Positions 27,021 to 35,648 of a stretch of DNA of 64,000 nt are shown here, piece by piece (the stretch's first letter is position 1; every line of letters begins with the position of its first letter). The stretch spans positions 62,001 to 126,000 of the forward strand of contig JARLJL010000020.1 in the NCBI GenBank assembly GCA_031291235.1. Direction: 5' to 3'. This DNA is from Sulfuriferula sp. Its GTDB lineage: Bacteria > Pseudomonadota > Gammaproteobacteria > Burkholderiales > Sulfuriferulaceae. The notes beneath the pieces were generated by a model. That model was not told where the DNA came from, did not search any database, and was given only the letters and a program-made list of their open reading frames with translations. A program made the translations under genes and the position numbers.

Positions 27021-27611
27021 TTGAAAATAGGCAACAGCGTGAGCTATCGCGGCAAGCGTGTCATGGATCTGGTGGTGGCCGGGCTGGTGTTGATCATGGC
27101 GTGTGTGCCCATGCTATTAGTAGCCATCATGGTGAAATTGACATCCCGCGGCCCCGCACTTTACTGGTCGGATCGGGTAGGGCGGGAAAACAGGCTGTTC
27201 CGCATGCCGAAATTCAGGACCATGCGTATCGATACGCCTGCAGTAGCGACCCACTTGCTGGGTAAGCCGGAGCAATATCTGACGCCCATAGGCGGATTTC
27301 TGCGTAAATCCAGTCTCGATGAGTTGCCGCAGGTATGGAGCATACTGTCCGGCGACATGAGTCTGGTGGGGCCGCGCCCGGCATTGTTCAATCAGGACGA
27401 TTTGATCCGCTTGCGTACAGAAAAAGGGGTGCATCATCTGGTGCCGGGTCTGACCGGATGGGCGCAGATCAATGGTCGGGATGAGTTGCCGATACCGCAA
27501 AAGGTGCAGCTGGATGCCGAATATCTGCAAAATATTTCATGGGCGCTGGACCTTGCTATCATGCTGCGTACAGCATTCAAGGTGTTAAAACGCGACGGGG
27601 TTTCGCATTAG
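27021..27611 (+). CDS. Phosphoglycosyl transferase, PglC/WcaJ type
   Basis: Small monotopic phosphoglycosyl transferase of 196 residues that starts lipid-linked glycan assembly by moving a sugar-phosphate to undecaprenyl phosphate. A single hydrophobic re-entrant segment near 15-37 is followed by RMPKFRTMR, LRKSSLDELPQVWS, SLVGPRP and PGLTGWAQINGRDE, all diagnostic. The frame opens at a TTG (27021) with GGAG upstream; a GTG at 27039 (VSYRGKRVMDL) fits the family start better. Only the catalytic core is present, without the long N-terminal membrane part of WcaJ. It closes the polysaccharide locus. Confidence 0.9.
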   Translation: MKIGNSVSYRGKRVMDLVVAGLVLIMACVPMLLVAIMVKLTSRGPALYWSDRVGRENRLFRMPKFRTMRIDTPAVATHLLGKPEQYLTPIGGFLRKSSLDELPQVWSILSGDMSLVGPRPALFNQDDLIRLRTEKGVHHLVPGLTGWAQINGRDELPIPQKVQLDAEYLQNISWALDLAIMLRTAFKVLKRDGVSH

Positions 27612-27721
27612 CGCTATTGCGTTCCTGCGATTTGTTGCTAGCATCTGCATTTAATTTCAATTTGCTTGTCACCTTTATAACGTGACCTGTCGACTAATCC
27701 AATTTAAGTGAGATATTCGTT

Positions 27722-29842
27722 GTGGACTTAGCCCATACTTCCCTGTTCCCGCGTACGCCGTTGCTCAATGGCAGTGATACGAACGCGACCCGATCTGCCA
27801 TCCGTGATTATTTTCATGCGACGTTTACGCGCTATGAGCAGCTATTCGAGACGCTTTCATGCGATGAGGCATATTTCGAAAAGCCGATCAGCCTGCGTCA
27901 TCCGCTGATTTTCTATTTCGGTCATACTGCCACTTTCTTCATCAACAAGATGCTGCTTGCCGGACTGGTCGGCGAACGCATTAACCCGCAGTTCGAATCG
28001 ATGTTCGCGGTGGGCGTCGATGAAATGAGCTGGGACGATCTCAACGACAAGCATTATCCATGGCCGAGTGTCGCCGAGGTGCAGGCTTACCGCGACAAGG
28101 TGCGCGCGGTGGTGGACGATGTGATCGCGCATGCGCCGTTAACCTTGCCGATAGACTGGCAGCACCCGTGGTGGACGGTGATGATGGGCGTGGAGCATGA
28201 ACGCATCCATCTGGAAACCTCGTCGGTATTGATACGCCAGCAGCGGCTGGAATGGGTGCAGCCGCATCCGGCATGGGCAGCGTGCAAGCTGACCGGCGAG
28301 GCGCCGCGCAATGAACTGGTAGGCATCGGCGCGGGCACGGTGCGTCTGGGCAAGAGCCGGACTGACAGCATTTACGGCTGGGATAACGAATACGGCGAGC
28401 ATGTGGCGGAAGTCGCTGAATTTCAGGCCAGCCGTTATCTGGTGAGCAATCGCGAGTTCCTGGAATTTGTCGAGGCTAACGGTTATTGCACCGATGTGTG
28501 GTGGGACGAGGAAGGTCGCGGCTGGCGGCAGTTTAGCCGGGCGCAGCAGCCGACGTTCTGGCACCGTGACGGCGCTGTCTGGCAATTGCGCTTGATGGCC
28601 GAGCTGGTCGCCATGCCCTGGGACTGGCCGGTCGAGGTCAATTATCACGAAGCCAAGGCATTTTGTAACTGGAAGGCAGCACAGAGCGGGCAAACGGTAC
28701 GATTGCCGACCGAGGACGAGTGGTATCGTCTGTACGATGTCAGCTGTGTGGCTGAGGTTCCGGCGGGTTTGCCGGCGCCTGCCAATCTGCATCTCGATCA
28801 CTGGACCTCGACATGCCCGGTCACGCAATTTGCGCACGGCGAGTTGTACGATGTGGTCGGCAATGTCTGGCAATGGACGGAGACGCCGATATATCCGTTC
28901 CCCGGTTTTGAAGTGCATCCCATGTACGACGATTTCACCACGCCGACTTTCGACGGGCGGCATAATCTGATCAAGGGCGGCTCGTTTATCGCCTGCGGCA
29001 ACGAGTCGCGGCGCGATGCGCGCTATGCCTTCCGCCGCCATTTTTTCCAGCATGCGGGTTTCCGTTATGTGGTCAGCGATACTCCTGCGACTGCGCCTAA
29101 CGTGTATTACGAGAGCGATAAACAGCTGTCCGAATATGCCGAATTCCATTATGGCGACGAGTATTACGGCGTTGGCAATTTCCCCAAAACGCTGGCGCAG
29201 ATTGCTATGGCGGCAATGGCCGGCAGGCCCATGCGCAAGGCGCTGGATCTGGGCTGTGCGACCGGGCGGGCAACATTCGAGCTGGCGCGGCAATTTGATG
29301 AAGTGGTGGGTGTGGACTTCTCCGCCCGTTTTATCAATCTCGGTGTGCAGCTGGCGCACACCGGCAGCATACGTTATACCCTGGTCGACGAGGGCGAGCT
29401 GGTGTCGTACAAGACGCGCGATCTGGAAACGCTGGGGCTGACGGCGGTGCGCGACAAGGTGAGTTTCGTGCAGGGCGATGCGTGCAATTTGAAAGCGATA
29501 TTGACCGGATTCGACCTGATACTGGCGGCTAATCTGATCGACCGTTTGTACAACCCGGCGCAATTCCTGTCGACTGTGCATGAGCGGCTCAACGCCGGCG
29601 GCATATTACTGATTGCATCGCCTTACACCTGGCTGGAGGAGCATACGCCGCGGCAGGACTGGGTGGGCGGCTATAAGAAAGACGGCGAAAACTTCACCAC
29701 GCTGGACGGCCTGAAGGCTCTGCTCGGCAAGCATTTCCGTCTACTTGGCGCACCGCAGGATGTGCCGTTTGTAATTCGTGAAACTCGGCGCAAATTCCAG
29801 CATACCCTGTCTGAAGTGACGCTGTGGGAGCGGGTTAAGTAA
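27722..29842 (+). CDS. ovoA: OvoA: 5-histidylcysteine sulfoxide synthase with methyltransferase
   Basis: Non-heme iron enzyme that joins cysteine and histidine with O2 to give 5-histidylcysteine sulfoxide, first step of ovothiol synthesis. The fused methyltransferase later methylates 5-thiohistidine. The 706-residue product has an N-terminal DinB-like iron domain with H68 in YFGHTATFF and HX3HXE in EHERIHLE (H159, H163, E165). A formylglycine-enzyme-like middle domain near 200-450 contains DVVGNVWQWTET and IKGGSFIACGN. A C-terminal SAM domain contains ALDLGCATGRATFELA. The C-terminal fusion distinguishes it from EgtB. The start is GTG. The gene is GC-rich, up to about 70% in a hand-counted line, quite unlike the preceding locus. 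Confidence 0.92.
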   Translation: MDLAHTSLFPRTPLLNGSDTNATRSAIRDYFHATFTRYEQLFETLSCDEAYFEKPISLRHPLIFYFGHTATFFINKMLLAGLVGERINPQFESMFAVGVDEMSWDDLNDKHYPWPSVAEVQAYRDKVRAVVDDVIAHAPLTLPIDWQHPWWTVMMGVEHERIHLETSSVLIRQQRLEWVQPHPAWAACKLTGEAPRNELVGIGAGTVRLGKSRTDSIYGWDNEYGEHVAEVAEFQASRYLVSNREFLEFVEANGYCTDVWWDEEGRGWRQFSRAQQPTFWHRDGAVWQLRLMAELVAMPWDWPVEVNYHEAKAFCNWKAAQSGQTVRLPTEDEWYRLYDVSCVAEVPAGLPAPANLHLDHWTSTCPVTQFAHGELYDVVGNVWQWTETPIYPFPGFEVHPMYDDFTTPTFDGRHNLIKGGSFIACGNESRRDARYAFRRHFFQHAGFRYVVSDTPATAPNVYYESDKQLSEYAEFHYGDEYYGVGNFPKTLAQIAMAAMAGRPMRKALDLGCATGRATFELARQFDEVVGVDFSARFINLGVQLAHTGSIRYTLVDEGELVSYKTRDLETLGLTAVRDKVSFVQGDACNLKAILTGFDLILAANLIDRLYNPAQFLSTVHERLNAGGILLIASPYTWLEEHTPRQDWVGGYKKDGENFTTLDGLKALLGKHFRLLGAPQDVPFVIRETRRKFQHTLSEVTLWERVK

Positions 29843-29892
29843 GCGGTTTTTTTACAATGCGCTAATATGACTGATTTTAGAGGTGCTTTTTC

Positions 29893-30183
29893 ATGAAACC
29901 ATCCGAAGCATTAGGCATTAACAGGGACGCAATCCGTCGTGTGGTGGCTGCGCATCGCGCGTGTAATCCGCGTATATTCGGGTCGGTACTCCACGGCGAC
30001 GATGTTGAAGGAAGCGATCTTGACATTCTGATTGATCCGACACCTGAAACGACGTTATTCGATATTGGGGCGATCCGGCATGAGTTGCTGCAGTTGCTCG
30101 GTGTGCCGGTGGATGTATTGACGCCAAAGGCGCTGCCTGAGAAGTTTCGTGCTGCCGTGCTTGCCGAGGCGGTATTGATATGA
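29893..30183 (+). CDS. MNT-type nucleotidyltransferase antitoxin, second module
   Basis: Minimal nucleotidyltransferase of 96 residues, antitoxin of an MNT/HEPN pair. The metal site is FGSVLHGDDVEGSDLDILID, with a further Asp in GVPVDVLTPK. It begins with an Arg-rich helix (NRDAIRRVVAAHRA). The start at 29893 follows an AGAGGTGC site, and the end overlaps the HEPN gene by four bases (ATGA). It lies 50 bases after ovoA on the same strand, and so interrupts ovoA and the PLP lyase gene. The module belongs to a different subgroup from the one at 5358, being much shorter. Confidence 0.87.
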   Translation: MKPSEALGINRDAIRRVVAAHRACNPRIFGSVLHGDDVEGSDLDILIDPTPETTLFDIGAIRHELLQLLGVPVDVLTPKALPEKFRAAVLAEAVLI

Positions 30184-30542
30184 GTCGTGACAAACAAAGG
30201 TTGCTCGATTATCTGGAACACATTGTACAAGCTATTGAGCGTATTGATCGTTACACTGACGATATGGATGAAGTGGCTTTCTTGCAGAGCGAGATGGCTC
30301 AGGATGCTGTAATTCGTAACTTTGAAGTTATCGGCGAGGCCTGCCATAACGTTGAAGTTTATTTTCCCGAGTTTGCAGCATTGCATCCGGAATTGCCCTT
30401 GGCATATGCTTATCAGATGCGCAATGCGTTGGCTCACGGGTATTTCAAGATTGATTTTGAAATCGTTTGGCAAACAGTACAGCATGAACTTACCGATCTG
30501 CATGCCCAGATACTGCAGTTGATTCGGGATCCGTTGTATTAA
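30180..30542 (+). CDS. HEPN RNase toxin, HepT-like (intact)
   Basis: HEPN-domain protein of 120 residues, toxin partner of the preceding MNT gene. The catalytic RX4HXY motif is complete in RNALAHGYF. The helical core includes LLDYLEHIVQAIERIDRY and AVIRNFEVIGEACHNV. HEPN toxins of this type act as RNases and are held inactive by AMP addition from the MNT partner. In contrast to the broken HepT at 5750 no internal stop is present, so this pair should be functional. It ends five bases before the PLP enzyme gene. Confidence 0.87.
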   Translation: MSRDKQRLLDYLEHIVQAIERIDRYTDDMDEVAFLQSEMAQDAVIRNFEVIGEACHNVEVYFPEFAALHPELPLAYAYQMRNALAHGYFKIDFEIVWQTVQHELTDLHAQILQLIRDPLY

Positions 30543-30546
30543 GCTG

Positions 30547-31731
30547 ATGGTGGATATGCCGACTTTCGATTTCGACCAAATCATTTCCCGTGCGGATACC
30601 GCCAGCGAGAAATGGGATGGTCGCGAGGCCTATTTCGGTCGCGCCGACGTCACCCCGCTGTGGGTGGCGGATATGGATTTTGCCGCGCCGCCTGAGGTCA
30701 CAGCTGCGCTGGTGGCGCGGGCGCAGCATCCGGTTTACGGATACACCATGGCTGACGCAGCGGTATATTCGAGTTTGATCGATTGGCTGGATCGGCAATT
30801 CGGCTGGCAGGTCGAGCGCGACTGGATTGTGCTGACGCCGGGTGTAGTGCCCTCGATTTATGCCGCAGTGCAGGCTATGACGCAGCCCGGTCAGGGTGTC
30901 ATTGTGCAGCCGCCGGTGTATGCGCCGTTCTTCAGTGCGGTGACGGCCAATGGCCGGGCCTTGCTGCAGAATCCGCTGCGCCTGGAGCACGGGCGCTATC
31001 TTATGGATTTTGCGCAGCTGGAGCAGTGCGCGCAACAGGGCGCGAAGCTGTTGCTGCTATGCTCTCCGCATAACCCGGTAGGGCGAGTCTGGCAGCGTGA
31101 CGAGCTCGAGACTTTGCTCAATATCGCTCGTCGCTATCGGCTTGCGGTTTTTTCCGACGAGATCCACGCCGATCTGATCTATCCGGAATACCGGCATACG
31201 CCATTAGCGACATTGGCGCGAGATGGCGATGTGATGATTACTGCCGTGGCGCCGAGCAAGACTTTTAATATTCCCGGCCTGGGATTGTCCGCACTGATTA
31301 TCCCGGATGCCGGGGTGCGGCAGACAATGGTCGCAGCATTTGCCAGCCTGCATGTGCATAGCACCAATCCGTTCAGTTTGACTGCATTCACGGCAGCTTA
31401 TCGGCACGGCGGGGAATGGCGTGACGCGTTAATGTTGTATCTGCGCGATACGCGTGACGCGGTAATGCAATATCTTGCGCTGCATCTCCCGCGTATCCGC
31501 ACCATTGCACCGGAAGGCACCTATCTGTTGTGGCTGGATTGCCGCGAGTTGGGCATGAGCGATGCACAGCTGCAGGCATTCTTTGTGCAGCAATGCCGGC
31601 TCGGCATGAATCCCGGTCATGTTTTCGGGCAAGGCGGCAGCGGTTTCATGCGTCTCAATCTCGCCAGTCCCCGCGCAGTGGTGCTGGCAGCATTGGCGCG
31701 GGTGGCAATTGCGCTTGATAAAAAATGTTGA
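30547..31731 (+). CDS. PatB/MalY-type PLP C-S lyase, possible OvoB
   Basis: Fold-type I PLP enzyme of 394 residues, annotated in relatives as cystathionine beta-lyase or aminotransferase. It shows PLWVADMDFAAPPEV near the N-terminus, SPHNPVGR (N176), SDEIHADLIY (D204), the Schiff-base lysine in VAPSKTFNIPGL (K238), and a C-terminal MRLNLASPR with the carboxylate-binding Arg. Ovothiol synthesis needs a PLP sulfoxide lyase (OvoB) to split the OvoA product. This gene is on the same strand, with only a TA module of about 650 bases between it and ovoA, so it is a strong positional candidate. A generic cysteine-S-conjugate lyase role is the alternative. Confidence 0.88.
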   Translation: MVDMPTFDFDQIISRADTASEKWDGREAYFGRADVTPLWVADMDFAAPPEVTAALVARAQHPVYGYTMADAAVYSSLIDWLDRQFGWQVERDWIVLTPGVVPSIYAAVQAMTQPGQGVIVQPPVYAPFFSAVTANGRALLQNPLRLEHGRYLMDFAQLEQCAQQGAKLLLLCSPHNPVGRVWQRDELETLLNIARRYRLAVFSDEIHADLIYPEYRHTPLATLARDGDVMITAVAPSKTFNIPGLGLSALIIPDAGVRQTMVAAFASLHVHSTNPFSLTAFTAAYRHGGEWRDALMLYLRDTRDAVMQYLALHLPRIRTIAPEGTYLLWLDCRELGMSDAQLQAFFVQQCRLGMNPGHVFGQGGSGFMRLNLASPRAVVLAALARVAIALDKKC

Positions 31732-31783
31732 TGATCTTTTATGGGTGCTATAATTGGTACTCTAAATGGTGCTGGAGAATATC

Positions 31784-32032
31784 ATGACGCATATCATTCT
31801 GGCAGAAACAACTGCGAGTGTGTCTGAGTTAAAAAAAAATCCTATGGGTACGATTGCGGCCGGAGATGGCTTCCCTGTAGCAATTCTTAATCGTAATGAA
31901 CCTGCGTTTTATTGCGTGCCTGCAAAAGCTTACGAGGCATTAATGGATAAGCTGGAAGATCTTGAGCTGAATGCTTTGGCAGATGCGCGTGCCCATCAAG
32001 CCGAAATTGAAGTTAATCCTGATGAGTTATAA
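31784..32032 (+). CDS. RelB/Phd-type antitoxin
   Basis: Antitoxin of 82 residues from the ATG at 31784 (MTHIILAETTASVSEL), preceded by GGAG. The N-terminal part (ASVSELKKNPMGTIAAGDGF) is a Phd/YefM-type DNA-binding fold, followed by FPVAILNRNEPAFYCVPAKA and an acidic C-terminal tail for toxin binding. A TATAAT box stands at 31749-31754, 30 bases before the start, with an indifferent -35 region. The 3' end overlaps the toxin by 11 bases. The pair is probably autoregulated, as usual for the family. Confidence 0.88.
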   Translation: MTHIILAETTASVSELKKNPMGTIAAGDGFPVAILNRNEPAFYCVPAKAYEALMDKLEDLELNALADARAHQAEIEVNPDEL

Positions 32033-32303
32033 GCTCAAATTTAAAGAGGAAGCATGGCAGGAGTGGGGAAAGCTGGATAACAATATACGTCTGCAATTCA
32101 AGAAAAAATTGCAGGCACTATTATCAGCTCCCCGAATACCTGCCTCTCAGTTATTGGGCCATCCAAATCGCTTCAAAATCAAACTGAGGGCTGTAGGTTA
32201 TCGTCTTGTGTATGAAGTGCATGATAATGAATTGGTAGTGCTGGTAGTCGCTATCGGTAAACGTGAGCGTAATGCAGTTTATAAAATCGCTGCAAAGCGT
32301 TGA
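32022..32303 (+). CDS. RelE-type mRNA interferase toxin
   Basis: RelE/StbE-type toxin of 93 residues from the ATG at 32022 (MSYKLKFKEEAWQEW). Key basic and aromatic positions are visible in IRLQFKKKLQALL, FKIKLRAVGYRLVYEV and VVAIGKRERNAVY. In the family it cleaves mRNA in the ribosomal A site or acts on translation and is bound by the upstream antitoxin. A longer frame from 31971 lies within the antitoxin gene and was rejected. It is the third toxin module in the window and the last plus-strand gene before a convergent exporter gene. Confidence 0.9.
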   Translation: MSYKLKFKEEAWQEWGKLDNNIRLQFKKKLQALLSAPRIPASQLLGHPNRFKIKLRAVGYRLVYEVHDNELVVLVVAIGKRERNAVYKIAAKR

Positions 32304-32358
32304 TGGGTGCGAGTTACTCTTGACTTTATATAATCCGTAAGTCTGTTGATGATGCGCC

Positions 32359-32393
32359 CTTGCCCAATGGCCGCATTTGCTACATTGGGCAAG
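32359..32393. terminator. Hairpin between convergent relE and eamA
   Basis: Perfect 11-base arms CTTGCCCAATG and CATTGGGCAAG flank a 13-base loop. It lies between two convergent genes, which suits a two-way transcription barrier, but no T-run follows on either strand, so a standard intrinsic terminator is not shown. Confidence 0.45.
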
Positions 32394-32402
32394 GAGCTTG
32401 AA

Positions 32403-33317
32403 TTAGCCGGTTTTCCTTTTCCAGCTAATCAGCAAGACCCCGCTCAATACCAGTACCGAGCCGATGATTTGCAAGGCACCTATGGTTTCGTTGAGGAACA
32501 GGTAGGCCATGAAGATGGTAGCAATAGGCCCTGCCGAGCCTATCAGTGCAGTGCGCCCCGGGTTGATCAGGCGGATAGCTGCCGACAGCATGAATACCGG
32601 CAATATCGTTGAAAATACCGCCATGGCCGCGCTCAGCATATAAATCCGTACTGGCAGCCGCAATGCGCCGAGATCGTGGGTAGCGGCAAAATGGGTGAGC
32701 GTGATAGCACTGGCGACGATCATGGCCAGTGCGGTAAAGCGTATCGTGCCTATTTTGTTAATGGCATGGCTGGCGCCCACCAGATAAATGGAATAGCTCA
32801 GCGTGCTGGCAAATACCAGGCCGGCGCCCAGCAGCATGTTGCTGGACGGCTGCGCCATGTTGTGGGCAAACACCAGTGCTATGCCTGAATAGCTGACCAC
32901 CAGCGCGATGATGTGTTTGCGCGTGATCGGGTGTTTGAATAACGCTGCCGAGAGCAGCACGGTCATGGTCGGATAGAGGAACAGGATCAGGCGTTCCAGC
33001 CCCGCACTTAAATACACCAGCCCCATGAAATCCAGCAGACTGGAAACGTAATAGCCGATGAATCCAAGTCCGACAATCAGCAGCAAGTCATGACCATCCA
33101 GCGCGTTGGCGTGCTGTTGACGCGAGCTCCAGATCGCAACGCCGATGAAGACCGGTACGGAAAATGCCATGCGTAATGCCAGTAGCGTGATGGCGTCTAT
33201 GGGCGCTACCAGGTAGGCGAGTTTGACAAAAATCGCTTTAGCGGAAAAGCCTATCGCAGCGAATATAGCCAGAGTAACGCCTAAGCTGAAGTGGGGTGGG
33301 TGCTGGGTATGTGCCAT
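32403..33317 (-). CDS. EamA-family drug/metabolite transporter
   Basis: Inner-membrane transporter of the DMT superfamily, 304 residues, with ten predicted membrane helices in two EamA repeats. The first repeat includes FSLGVTLAIFAAIGFSAKAI and ends near 140; the second starts near 150 (NMLLGAGLVFASTLSYSIYL). The C-terminal repeat has the family block LIGSAGPIATIFMAYLFLNE. Substrate is not predictable; relatives export amino acids, nucleosides or drugs. The gene stands alone between the RelE toxin and ubiB, with 216 bases on its upstream side that hold no gene I can see. Confidence 0.87.
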   Translation of the reverse strand: MAHTQHPPHFSLGVTLAIFAAIGFSAKAIFVKLAYLVAPIDAITLLALRMAFSVPVFIGVAIWSSRQQHANALDGHDLLLIVGLGFIGYYVSSLLDFMGLVYLSAGLERLILFLYPTMTVLLSAALFKHPITRKHIIALVVSYSGIALVFAHNMAQPSSNMLLGAGLVFASTLSYSIYLVGASHAINKIGTIRFTALAMIVASAITLTHFAATHDLGALRLPVRIYMLSAAMAVFSTILPVFMLSAAIRLINPGRTALIGSAGPIATIFMAYLFLNETIGALQIIGSVLVLSGVLLISWKRKTG

Positions 33318-33533
33318 AATCCTTTGGGCATAACTGCGGATAATGGCGTGAAGCAGGCTGCACGGGTTAATCCGCAGCTACTTCTGTTATTTAATGGGTA
33401 GGTTAAATAGAAATAACTGCAACGGCGGTTTTTGACCACAGTCGCATCGAGGCTGGTTTCAGTATGGCGTGAAATGCATTCATGGCTGTATCGTAAAGCG
33501 GGTAGTGGAGCTTGTCAACCCGATGGTCTCGAC

Positions 33534-35060
33534 TCAGTGCTTGGCAAGTGCGTATGCGGCTAATGCGATACCGCTCGCCAATAGCAGGCTGATCAGGACT
33601 AGCAGACGTTGCGTGTTACGTTGATGTTTGAGCAGTTGTTCGGTCTGGGCGCGTATCGTAGCTGCGTGATCTTGCGCCAGATAAGCGTGCGCGAGGCGCG
33701 GTATTTGCGGTAGCAGCGTTGCCCAGCGCGGCGCCTCGTGGCGGATGTTGCGGAGTGCGCCGCGCCAGCCGAACTGTTCGTTCATCCAGCGTTCCAGGAA
33801 AGGTTTGCCGGTTTTCCACAAATCCAGATCCGGGTCGAGCTGGCGGCCCAGGCCTTCGATATTGAGCAGGGTTTTCTGCAGCAATACCAGTTGCGGCTGG
33901 ATTTCCATATTGAAACGGCGAGAAGTCTGGAACAGGCGTAGCAGCACTTTGCCGAAGGAGATTTCTTTCAACGGGCGGTCGAAGATGGGTTCGCATACCG
34001 CGCGGATAGCGGCTTCGAATTCGTCCACACGGGTGTCCGCGGGCGTCCATCCTGCATCGACGTGTGCCTGTGCGACGGCGCGGTAATCGCGCTGGAAGAA
34101 GGCGAGGAAGTTTTGCGCCAGATAATTCTTGTCGACTTCGGTTAGCGTACCCATGATGCCGAAATCGAGTGCGATGTATTGACCTTGCGCATTGACCTGG
34201 ATGTTGCCGGGGTGCATGTCGGCATGGAAGAACGCATCGCGGAATACCTGGGTAAAAAATATTTCCACACCGTTCTGGGCCAGTTTGGGGATATCGACGC
34301 CCATGGCGACGAGCTGATCGAACTGGCTGATCGGCACGCCTTTCATGCGCTCCATCACCATTACGCCGGATTCGCAATAATCCCAGTACACTTCCGGCAC
34401 GATCAGCAGGCTGGAATGTTCGAAGTTGCGGCGCAATTGCGAGCAGTTGGAAGCCTCGCGCATCAGATCGAGTTCGTCGGATAGGGTTTTTCTGAATTCG
34501 GCGACGATTTCGCGCGGATGCAGACGTTTGCCGTCGGTGAAAAGCTTCTCGATCAGCGTTGCCGCAGCTTCGAGCAGCCCCAGATCGTGATCGATGACTT
34601 TGGCGATACCGGGGCGCAGCACTTTTACCGCGGCTTCGGTTCCGTCGCGCAGGATGGCGAAATGGACTTGCGCCATGGAAGCGCTGGCGACCGGTTCGGC
34701 TTCGAATCGGGTAAAGACCTGTTCCAGCGATTTACCGTAGATGGTTTCCAGCGTGGCGCGCACTTCCTGCGCAGGGAACGGCGGGACGCGATCCTGCAGG
34801 CGGGCGAGCTCGTCGGCGATATCCATGGGCATCAGGTCGCGACGGGTGGAGAGCATTTGTCCGAATTTGACGAAAATCGGTCCCAGCGTTTCCAGTGCGC
34901 GACGCAGGCGAACTGCGCGCGGCTCGGACAGGTCGCGCCAGAACAGGGTGGCTTTGACTAGCCCGCGCAAGCCGCGTACACGCTCGTGTCCGAGAAAGAA
35001 CTCGTCCAGTCCGAAACGTGCAGACACCCATACAATAGTTAACAACCGCAAGATGCGCAT
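33534..35060 (-). CDS. ubiB: Ubiquinone biosynthesis kinase-like protein UbiB
   Basis: Atypical protein-kinase-like membrane ATPase needed for ubiquinone synthesis, thought to extract lipid intermediates from the membrane. The 508-residue product has the [14 protein letters not shown] block (KxGQ motif), [31 protein letters not shown] and the metal-binding LDFGIMG. The C-terminal end has a hydrophobic segment ([18 protein letters not shown]) that forms the membrane anchor. It shares one base with the end of ubiJ, and the order ubiE-ubiJ-ubiB on the minus strand is the classic operon. Confidence 0.94.
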   Translation of the reverse strand: MRILRLLTIVWVSARFGLDEFFLGHERVRGLRGLVKATLFWRDLSEPRAVRLRRALETLGPIFVKFGQMLSTRRDLMPMDIADELARLQDRVPPFPAQEVRATLETIYGKSLEQVFTRFEAEPVASASMAQVHFAILRDGTEAAVKVLRPGIAKVIDHDLGLLEAAATLIEKLFTDGKRLHPREIVAEFRKTLSDELDLMREASNCSQLRRNFEHSSLLIVPEVYWDYCESGVMVMERMKGVPISQFDQLVAMGVDIPKLAQNGVEIFFTQVFRDAFFHADMHPGNIQVNAQGQYIALDFGIMGTLTEVDKNYLAQNFLAFFQRDYRAVAQAHVDAGWTPADTRVDEFEAAIRAVCEPIFDRPLKEISFGKVLLRLFQTSRRFNMEIQPQLVLLQKTLLNIEGLGRQLDPDLDLWKTGKPFLERWMNEQFGWRGALRNIRHEAPRWATLLPQIPRLAHAYLAQDHAATIRAQTEQLLKHQRNTQRLLVLISLLLASGIALAAYALAKH

Positions 35061-35647
35061 TAATGTGCCGGATTAATTCGTTGGGCGAGCAGGTCGATGC
35101 GTTTGCTCAGCCGAGCGCTGGCGTCCCGCAGTTGGTCGACTTCGGCGATAAACTCATCGAGATGTTTGCGTTTGGCGATAAGCCCTGCTTCCTCGTGAGC
35201 ATATTCAGTGAGCATGGCTGCGCTGCCGGTGATGTTATTGCGCTGCCATGCGATCAGGTTACGCGCGATCTGTACGATTTGATGAGCTGCGCTATCGCCG
35301 ATAAAACGCGCCAGATCAGCTTCGGCGTCCCAGTCCAGCGTTAACAGGATATTGCCGAAATCGGCAGCAAACTGGGTGTCGCCGCTGATGCTGATTTCGT
35401 GCGTGGCGGCATGATCGCCCAGCGCAATGCGGGCGGCGAGCAGCGGGTTCAATTGCATGCGAGTATCGACATCTTCGTCGTCGACCTGCTGCACGCGACC
35501 ATCGCTATCGATAGTCAGCGCGAACTGCAGCGGAAACAGGTCGACGGCAATGCGTTTGTCGATGTGGCTCATCAACCGTTGTCGCGCCCAGGGCGCATGA
35601 TTGAGCAGGTGGTTGAGTGCTGCAACGATGACGTAGCCCGACAGCAT
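35060..35647 (-). CDS. ubiJ: Ubiquinone biosynthesis accessory factor UbiJ
   Basis: SCP2-domain lipid-binding protein that supports the soluble Ubi complex. The 195-residue product starts [16 protein letters not shown], has an SCP2 core ([14 protein letters not shown] through [15 protein letters not shown]) and ends in a charged coiled-coil region ([18 protein letters not shown]). A longer frame reaches 35680, but the ATG at 35645-35647 fits the family and lies one base from the ubiE stop. It overlaps ubiB by one base. Assignment relies strongly on operon position, since the family varies in sequence. Confidence 0.88.
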   Translation of the reverse strand: MLSGYVIVAALNHLLNHAPWARQRLMSHIDKRIAVDLFPLQFALTIDSDGRVQQVDDEDVDTRMQLNPLLAARIALGDHAATHEISISGDTQFAADFGNILLTLDWDAEADLARFIGDSAAHQIVQIARNLIAWQRNNITGSAAMLTEYAHEEAGLIAKRKHLDEFIAEVDQLRDASARLSKRIDLLAQRINPAH

Positions 35648-35648
35648 A

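Noticed and set aside
27668-27686. GTCAC-N9-GTGAC inverted repeat upstream of ovoA
   Set aside because: Five-base arms with a nine-base spacer occur often by chance, and no known regulator site fits well enough.
28139-29581. 480-residue open frame on the minus strand opposite ovoA
   Set aside because: It is a shadow of a GC-rich gene. The plus-strand product has complete OvoA motifs, while the minus frame has no recognisable domain and is full of Arg/His-rich low-information sequence.
27722-29842. EgtB (ergothioneine synthase) as an alternative for OvoA
   Set aside because: The C-terminal SAM methyltransferase fusion and overall length of 706 residues match OvoA; EgtB lacks the fusion.
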